This document shows, one piece after another, positions 32,435 to 37,547 of a stretch of DNA of 37,547 nt. The notes below the pieces were generated by a model. It was not told the DNA's origin. It worked only from the letters and a program-made list of their open reading frames with translations, and searched no databases. The translations under genes and the position numbers were made by a program. This DNA comes from an uncultured bacterium. Lineage in GTDB: Bacteria; Cyanobacteriota; Vampirovibrionia; Gastranaerophilales; Gastranaerophilaceae. The stretch spans positions 1 to 37,547 of the forward strand of contig URXT01000015.1 in the NCBI GenBank assembly GCA_900551915.1, in the 5' to 3' direction. Within the stretch, counting starts at the first letter, position 1, and the number at the start of each line of letters is the position of its first letter.

Positions 32435-33598
32435 ATGAAGGGAAAAAAACTCTTAGTCACATTAGCAGCCTCAGCAATTCTTTTCACAGGCTGCGGTTTG
32501 AAATCCGGTAATGCGATTATCAAAGTTAATGACCGTAAAATCACTCAAGGCCAGTTTGATGAAAAAATGGATAATGCTATGCACAATTCAATGTTTGCCC
32601 AGATGGGAGTTGATTTGAATAATGGCAAAAATGATTTCATCATCAACCTGATGAAAGTTAGAATTATTAATGAATTAATAGTTAAATCACTTTTAGATGG
32701 TGAAATTGAAAAACGTGGAATTAAAGTTACAGCAAAAGATACAGAAGCTGCAATTAAAGACATCATTCAAAAAGTAGGTTCAAAAGAACAGCTTGATACT
32801 ATTTTAAAACAAAACGGAATCTCATCATCTGATTTCAAAAAAGATGTAGCAGAGCAGGTTAAAATTAAAAAACTTGCAGAATCTCTCGGAGAAGTAAAAG
32901 TATCAGATGCGGATGCAAAAAAATTCTATAACGAAAACATCTCAAGATTTAAACATCCTGAACAGGTAAAAGCTTCTCATATTCTTGTTGCTGCAAACAA
33001 AGCCGATTTAGCAGAAATCATTAAAGCTGAAAATGAAGGCAAGGAATTAAGCGAAGCTGAACTTAATGCAAAAGTAGAAGAAAGGATTAAAGAAAAACGC
33101 GCAAAAGCAGAAGCCATTCTCGCTGAAGTTAAGAAAGACCCTTCCAAATTTGCTAAAATCGCAAAAGAAAAATCAGAAGATCCGGGAACAGCAGTTAACG
33201 GAGGCGAATTAGGTTTCTTCCCGAAAGGAAAGATGGTTCCGGAATTCGAAAAAGCAGCTTTTGCTCTCAAACCAAATTCTATTTCAGATATCGTTACAAC
33301 ACCTTACGGTTATCACATTATCTTTGTTACAGACAGAAAAGAAGCCGGTCAGGAACCGTTTGAAAAAGTTCAAAACGATATCAAAGATTACATCACAAAT
33401 CAAAAACAAGTTGAAATGGTTGACGATTTGGTTGAATCACTTAAAAAGAATGCAACTATTGAATATGTTGACGAAGCTTACAATCCGGACAAAGTCCAAG
33501 GAGAAATCCAAAAAATGTTCAATGCTCCCCAAGGACAAAATCAAGGAAATCAACCGGAAAAAGCCGATAAAAAAGTTAAAGATATACAAAAAAAGTAA
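32435..33598 (+). CDS. Parvulin-type peptidyl-prolyl isomerase lipoprotein (PrsA/SurA-like)
   Basis: An exported foldase of 387 aa. The lipoprotein signal ILFTGC gives Cys20 as the modified residue. A SurA_N/trigger-like helical region spans ~25-165, and a PPIC rotamase domain ~172-300 (HPEQVKASHILVAA, then SEDPGTAVNGGELGFFPKGKMVPEFEKAAF and TPYGYHIIFV). It carries a Lys/Glu-rich insertion inside the parvulin domain (KAENEGKELSEAELNAKVEE) and a Gln/Asn/Lys-rich tail. It helps secreted proteins fold. The frame is open back to 32402 inside mfd, but the ATG at 32435, preceded by AAAGAGAG, starts a proper signal peptide. It sits directly after mfd, probably co-transcribed, and is closed by a strong terminator. 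Confidence 0.9.
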   Translation: MKGKKLLVTLAASAILFTGCGLKSGNAIIKVNDRKITQGQFDEKMDNAMHNSMFAQMGVDLNNGKNDFIINLMKVRIINELIVKSLLDGEIEKRGIKVTAKDTEAAIKDIIQKVGSKEQLDTILKQNGISSSDFKKDVAEQVKIKKLAESLGEVKVSDADAKKFYNENISRFKHPEQVKASHILVAANKADLAEIIKAENEGKELSEAELNAKVEERIKEKRAKAEAILAEVKKDPSKFAKIAKEKSEDPGTAVNGGELGFFPKGKMVPEFEKAAFALKPNSISDIVTTPYGYHIIFVTDRKEAGQEPFEKVQNDIKDYITNQKQVEMVDDLVESLKKNATIEYVDEAYNPDKVQGEIQKMFNAPQGQNQGNQPEKADKKVKDIQKK

Positions 33599-33614
33599 TC
33601 TTTATAAAATAAAT

Positions 33615-33647
33615 AAAAAATCCCGCCATAAAGACGGGATTTTTTTA
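33615..33647 (+). terminator. Intrinsic terminator after the foldase gene
   Basis: AAAAAATCCCG pairs with CGGGATTTTTT around CCATAAAGA, followed by the T-run. Confidence 0.85.
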
Positions 33648-33665
33648 TTCTGTCTAATTAACAAA

Positions 33666-33694
33666 TTGCTTATGAAGCAAATATTTATTATAAT
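33666..33694 (+). promoter_or_regulatory. Promoter of the histidine kinase, leaderless arrangement
   Basis: TTGCTT (33666-33671), 17-bp spacer, TATAAT (33689-33694), then 6 nt to the ATG at 33701. The -10 box is perfect. GAAAG is too close to the ATG to serve as a ribosome site. Confidence 0.5.
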
Positions 33695-33700
33695 GAAAGC

Positions 33701-35359
33701 ATGAAAAAGTTTGCTATTTTTAACCGTTTTAGGGATGCGGTTATCATCACAAATCACAATAAGGAAGCTGTTTACAAAAATAACACCTTCAAAAGATGGT
33801 TTCCCGAATTTTCGGATATCAAAAAGTTTTCGCATAACGCAAACTTTGACATTTGCCCGCTTGAAACAGAAAATCCCGAAAACTATTCTCCCATCTATAA
33901 TGCAATGATGTCTAAAGAAGATTTTTCCGCAAGAATTTCCTACCAGAATGACAGCGGCAGACTTCAATACTTTGATTTGTATTCCGTTAGAAAATGGAAA
34001 TACACTCTGATGTTTTTCTCCGACATCAGCGCTGAAACAGAATTAAATTCTTCCGAAAACTTAAATAAAAAACTAAAAGAACGCGTAATATATCTTGAAA
34101 ATCAAAACAATGACCTGATGAAAATTAAACAAAAAGCCCAGGCTCAAGCCATCCGAATCGCTCTCATAAACAAAGTTTCCAACATCATCAGAGGTTCAAT
34201 GGATTTGTCCGTAATCCTTAGCTCTGCCCTCAAAGAATTATCTGTTATGTTCGGAACTTTTAAAGCCTATTACGCGTCATATAATAACGGAGCATTTTGT
34301 GTTGAAGAGGTTTTTCCGAAAAAACATGCCGACTTAAAAACAAACTTCACCTTTGAAGAAGACACGGCTGAAACTATTCTCTCAGGCCGGATTTCAACCC
34401 AGCACTCCTTGAAAGAATACAAGGAAGCCCCCGCTTTTAAGCAGCCGGTTATGAGAATTGCCGTTCCTGTATTTCATATGCAAAAGCTAATCGGGGCAAT
34501 AGTTTTGCTGAGTTATCAAAGGCGTGAATTGAGCGAAGAACTCGAAATCCTCGAAGCAATCTCCTCCCAGCTCGGAAACGCAATTATCAGAGCAGAACTT
34601 TACAACAAAAACGTCCAAACAGTTCACCAGCTGCAAAACACCCTCAAAGAATTAAAAGAAACCCAGCTTCATCTTATAAATTCGGAAAAAATGGCCTCTC
34701 TCGGCCAGCTTGTTGCCGGCGTTGCGCATGAGATTAATACGCCCATTGCCTCAATTAAATCAAATAATGCAATCCTTGCAAAATTCCTTCCGAAAATTAA
34801 AGATGAAGAAATTTCCTTAATTCTTGCTGATATCAATGAAGTAGACCGTGAAGCAATTCAACGAATCAGCCACATGGTAACTTCACTCAAAAAATTCGTC
34901 CGCCTTGATGAAGCAGAACTTCAGGAAGCAGATATCAATAAAGAGCTGGATTTAACGCTGGACCTGATTCGCCACGAAACAAAGAACAGAATCGAAATCG
35001 AAAAGCATTACAGTGACCTGCCTCTCATAAAGTGCTATCCGAATATGCTAAACCAAGTATTCACCAATGTTTTAATCAATGCATGCCAGGCAATAGAAGG
35101 GCATGGAAAGATAACAATTTCGACTTCTTATACCCCGAAAACTTTGACTGTGTCTATAAAAGACACTGGAAAAGGCATAAAAAAATCCGAAATAAACAAA
35201 ATTTTTACAGCCGGATATACTACAAAAGGAGTAGGAGTCGGAACAGGATTAGGATTGGCAATTTCTGCGAAGATAATTGAAAAACATAAGGGCAAAATTA
35301 TTGTAAACAGTGAAATTGGTCATGGTACCGAGTTTATTATTACTATCTGTAGTGAGTAG
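33701..35359 (+). CDS. Cytosolic sensor histidine kinase (PAS-like, GAF, HisKA, HATPase)
   Basis: A 552-aa kinase with no membrane segment, so it senses something inside the cell. A PAS-like region (1-~110, FRDAVIITNHNKEAVYKNN) leads through a coiled coil (~115-145) to a GAF domain (~150-300), a second coiled coil, HisKA with phospho-acceptor His343 (LVAGVAHEINTPIASIKSN), and an HATPase_c domain with N-box NVLINACQAIE, G1 DTGKGI and G2 GTGLGLAIS. The NtrB/HisKA style (HEINTP) fits. No response regulator gene is adjacent, so the partner is elsewhere. A terminator separates it from the foldase gene upstream. Confidence 0.92.
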   Translation: MKKFAIFNRFRDAVIITNHNKEAVYKNNTFKRWFPEFSDIKKFSHNANFDICPLETENPENYSPIYNAMMSKEDFSARISYQNDSGRLQYFDLYSVRKWKYTLMFFSDISAETELNSSENLNKKLKERVIYLENQNNDLMKIKQKAQAQAIRIALINKVSNIIRGSMDLSVILSSALKELSVMFGTFKAYYASYNNGAFCVEEVFPKKHADLKTNFTFEEDTAETILSGRISTQHSLKEYKEAPAFKQPVMRIAVPVFHMQKLIGAIVLLSYQRRELSEELEILEAISSQLGNAIIRAELYNKNVQTVHQLQNTLKELKETQLHLINSEKMASLGQLVAGVAHEINTPIASIKSNNAILAKFLPKIKDEEISLILADINEVDREAIQRISHMVTSLKKFVRLDEAELQEADINKELDLTLDLIRHETKNRIEIEKHYSDLPLIKCYPNMLNQVFTNVLINACQAIEGHGKITISTSYTPKTLTVSIKDTGKGIKKSEINKIFTAGYTTKGVGVGTGLGLAISAKIIEKHKGKIIVNSEIGHGTEFIITICSE

Positions 35360-35658
35360 TATGTGTTAAAATTTATTACAAATTTAGCACTACTATAATT
35401 GAATTTCATCAATTATTAAAAAAACAATCGTTAAATTTGAAATATTATCCTAACAACCACATGACAGATTTTAAAAAATAGTTTATATTATAAGTATAAA
35501 GTGTGAGTGTTACCCTTTATTAAATCTCACAAATCGACAGTAAAAGATTAAATTGTAAATAATTATTAATTAAAAGTAGGTAAAAAGGCAATAATATTCT
35601 ATCAAAATTCTTTATAGAAATATAAGTGTGTAGAATATTTTTGTAGTGTCGGAGGAAA
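35360..35658. other. Long 5' region of the HEAT-repeat gene
   Basis: About 300 bp without a gene. It contains the hairpin AATTGA-ATTTCA-TCAATT (~35398-35415), the promoter at 35461-35489, and a stem TGTGAG (35502-35507)/CTCACA (35526-35531) at the start of the expected transcript. The remaining ~125 nt before the gene is AT-rich with no clear structure. Confidence 0.45.
35461..35489 (+). promoter_or_regulatory. Promoter of the HEAT-repeat gene
   Basis: ATGACA (35461-35466), 17-bp spacer, TATATT (35484-35489), each 5 of 6 to consensus. Transcription would start near 35496 and give a 5' UTR of about 160 nt with a 6-bp hairpin at its tip. Confidence 0.5.
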
Positions 35659-36519
35659 ATGATGACAATTAGTGTGAACAGCAAGAAAAAACAGGTTAAA
35701 AAATCTTTTGATGAATTGTTGATGGATTTAAGAACAAGCAATTCGGAAAAAGTAAGATATAATGCCGCACGCGTTTTAGGCGAAATGGGCGACTCAAAAG
35801 CTGTTGAACCTTTAATCGAAGTTTTGAAACATGACAAAAATGGTTCCGTAAGATTATATGCAGCAAGAGCATTGGGCGAACTTGGCGACTGCAAAGCAAC
35901 AACTCACTTAATTGAATCCTTGCGCGAAGACAGAAACGTTGACGTTCGAGTTCGTGCAGCACGCGCACTCGGCCGCTTGGGTGGAGCAATCGTTGTTGAG
36001 CCGCTTGTTGAAGCTTTGAATGATGAAAACCCGCAAGTTTGTATCACTGCAACTGACGCTTTAATTGAAATCGGCGATGTTGCAACTGATGCTCTAATTG
36101 AATCACTTGACCATGAAAAAGTAAATGTACGCTGTGATGCAACAAGAGCATTGGGCGAAATAGGCAACAAAAAAGCTGTTGATAAAGTAATTAATATGTT
36201 GTATGACGAATGGGTTAACGTAAGAATTTACGCAGTAACTTCTCTTGGAAAACTTAACGATACAAAAGCTGTTCCGGCATTAATTGACGTTATGAAGAAC
36301 CGTAACGAAAATGAACTTGTGAGAGCAGGCGCAGCAGCAGCACTCGGCGTACTTCGCGACCAGCGTGCATTGCTTCCTTTGAGAGAACTTATTATGGAAG
36401 CAGAAGAGCTTGGTGAACTTGAAGACACAGCATTGAAGTCCTTCAAGAAAATAATGGCTGCAAACTGGCAGTCAATTCCCGGTGCAACAGCTCAGAAAAA
36501 ACCGGCAAATGCATTTTAA
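35659..36519 (+). CDS. HEAT-repeat protein (PBS-lyase-like repeats)
   Basis: A 286-aa protein made of about seven ~30-residue HEAT/PBS-lyase repeats (for example VRYNAARVLGEMGDSKAVEPLIEVL, VRLYAARALGELGDCKATTHLIESL, VRCDATRALGEIGNKKAV). The repeat type is that of phycobilisome lyases (CpcE/NblB) and other cyanobacterial scaffolds, but a non-photosynthetic relative would use it as a protein-binding scaffold. It is soluble with no signal peptide. CGGAGG precedes the ATGATG. It has its own promoter and terminator, so it is monocistronic. Confidence 0.88.
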   Translation: MMTISVNSKKKQVKKSFDELLMDLRTSNSEKVRYNAARVLGEMGDSKAVEPLIEVLKHDKNGSVRLYAARALGELGDCKATTHLIESLREDRNVDVRVRAARALGRLGGAIVVEPLVEALNDENPQVCITATDALIEIGDVATDALIESLDHEKVNVRCDATRALGEIGNKKAVDKVINMLYDEWVNVRIYAVTSLGKLNDTKAVPALIDVMKNRNENELVRAGAAAALGVLRDQRALLPLRELIMEAEELGELEDTALKSFKKIMAANWQSIPGATAQKKPANAF

Positions 36520-36555
36520 TCAACACTTGAAATAATTCTCAAAATCAATATGTAC

Positions 36556-36588
36556 AAAAAGACCGCTCTTGTTTCAGCGGTCTTTTTT
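36556..36588. terminator. Bidirectional terminator between convergent genes
   Basis: AAAAAGACCGCT (36556-36567) pairs with AGCGGTCTTTTT (36576-36587) with T-runs in both directions. It serves the HEAT-repeat gene and the prepilin-like gene. Confidence 0.88.
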
Positions 36589-36630
36589 GTAATCCGAAAA
36601 TTTCAGAACAAAAATAAAATCTCCGATATC

Positions 36631-37530
36631 TTATGGCTGCGGAAGATTTTTCCAGTAAGGCTTGCCCTCATCCCCAGGGAATCTGTCCATCAATGCAAAT
36701 TTTGAACAAGCAGTACCATTGTCAGACCAACTTCCACCGCCATAGCCGCCATCCGAACTGTCACATAGACTTCCGTCTGTAGTTCCGGTAAAAGAGCAGC
36801 ACCCCGCACCTTCTGAATGTGCTGACTGGAAAGAACTGTTAATACTTGATGGAAGTAACTGATTATTTTTAACAATCTGAAAATAAAAAACATCATAGCC
36901 AAATTTGTTAGGCCCTTTGTGTCCGTTTGTATCAACTACAAAATCCAAACTATTCTCCCACCAGCAGCCGCTGTTAAAAATAATCATGCCGTTTTTCGCA
37001 GCAAATGCGCCGTCATTATAACCATCAGGGTTAAACTTTTTCCTGCCCTTTTCAACACTATAAAAATATTCCTGCTTATAACCAAGCAAACGCAAATCGC
37101 GTTTTGCTGTCGTATCTTTATCAAATTTTGTTACAACCTGAAAATATTTAGAAAAATCTTTTATAAAAAATTGTGCGTTATCTCTTGTACCTACGCTGCA
37201 ATAAGTCTGCCATAGCTGCGGGTCATCATTTCCCATTAAAAGAACGGCCTGATAAACAAGTGAGTATGCTTGCTTAAATCTGGCCTCTAACTCTTTATTC
37301 CTTGCATTATTAATTACAGTCGGAAGAGTCATGGCAGCGACAATTCCGATGATGCCGAGGGTAATGAGGACCTCCGCCATTGTGAAAGCGGGATTTTTGA
37401 AAGGTGAAAAATGAGAAGTGAAAGGTGAAAAGACCGTTTCGTTAATTTGTGAAGAGTGAATAGTGAGCGGTGAGCTGTTCGTTACATTGTTGTTGCACCG
37501 TTTTACTTTAGACGTATTTCGTTGCGTCAT
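36631..37530 (-). CDS. Prepilin-like protein (type IV pilin / pseudopilin fold)
   Basis: A type III (prepilin) signal lies at residues 46-71: NPA-FTMAEVLITLGIIGIVAAMTLP. Cleavage is expected after Ala48, leaving Phe+1 and the conserved Glu+5. The mature domain is Gly/Ser/Cys-rich near its end, with several Cys that may form disulfides (AGCCSFTG, LCDSSDGGYGGGSW, ACSKF). Such proteins are numerous in this lineage, as pili or secreted pseudopilins. The 48-residue leader is unusually long and partly encoded by a short repeat (FSPFTSHFSPF). The ATG at 37530 has no ribosome site and lies in a GTCATTGCGAGCG repeat-like sequence at the window edge, so the true start may be further inside. Confidence 0.82.
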   Translation of the reverse strand: MTQRNTSKVKRCNNNVTNSSPLTIHSSQINETVFSPFTSHFSPFKNPAFTMAEVLITLGIIGIVAAMTLPTVINNARNKELEARFKQAYSLVYQAVLLMGNDDPQLWQTYCSVGTRDNAQFFIKDFSKYFQVVTKFDKDTTAKRDLRLLGYKQEYFYSVEKGRKKFNPDGYNDGAFAAKNGMIIFNSGCWWENSLDFVVDTNGHKGPNKFGYDVFYFQIVKNNQLLPSSINSSFQSAHSEGAGCCSFTGTTDGSLCDSSDGGYGGGSWSDNGTACSKFALMDRFPGDEGKPYWKNLPQP

Positions 37531-37547
37531 TGCGAGCGTATGCGTAC

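Noticed and set aside
35520..35894. 124-aa minus-strand ORF
   Set aside because: It runs antisense through the promoter, UTR and first repeats of the HEAT gene, and its sequence (LALLVLKSI-type low complexity) has no domain. It is a shadow of the repeats.
1..37547. CRISPR array
   Set aside because: No regularly spaced short repeats and no cas genes seen on either strand.

Overview
The window looks like a chromosome segment from an uncultured gut relative of the cyanobacteria, in the Vampirovibrionia/Melainabacteria (order Gastranaerophilales type). Four signs support this: the prepilin N-terminus (FTMAEVLITLGIIG), a tmRNA whose proteolysis tag starts ANNVV as cyanobacterial tags do, lineage-style proteins that begin with an INFTGIKN motif, and a phycobilisome-lyase-like HEAT-repeat protein. 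This placement comes from recognition, not from a database search.

The left part (about 1.1-14.15 kb) is AT-rich and is an accessory, defence-type island ending just 3' of ssrA (tmRNA). It has three blocks. (i) 1250-4972: an XRE regulator, a 58-aa ORF, an Mrr-type restriction endonuclease plus a 48-aa ORF enclosed by ~62-bp inverted repeats, then a DUF2924 protein and a serine recombinase. This is a candidate invertible restriction cassette. (ii) 4961-6293: a tightly coupled three-gene operon on the minus strand (a protein with an amyloid/RHIM-like NLQAGNNN motif, a zinc ribbon, a single-pass membrane protein). (iii) 6421-14110: two ~120-bp direct repeats bracket a large nuclease-STAND ATPase and a SIR2 (DSR2-like) effector that is split in two by an A7 tract.

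The right part (14.15-37.5 kb) is mostly chromosomal housekeeping: ssrA, cca, a UPF1-like helicase-nuclease, a scar of two broken genes, a CDF metal exporter, a MerR-MFS pair, dxs, a GalP-type sugar symporter, mfd, a parvulin-type foldase lipoprotein, an orphan histidine kinase, a HEAT-repeat protein and a prepilin-like protein. At least four of these genes (cca, the CDF gene, mfd, the kinase) have a promoter -10 box only 6-8 nt before the start codon and no Shine-Dalgarno, which suggests leaderless mRNAs.

Main candidates for something new: the IR-bounded mrr cassette with its ATT start codon, the repeated structured element that flanks the STAND/SIR2 cargo, the homopolymer-split sirtuin, the RHIM-like operon, and a structured locus that encodes a 23-residue hydrophobic peptide.
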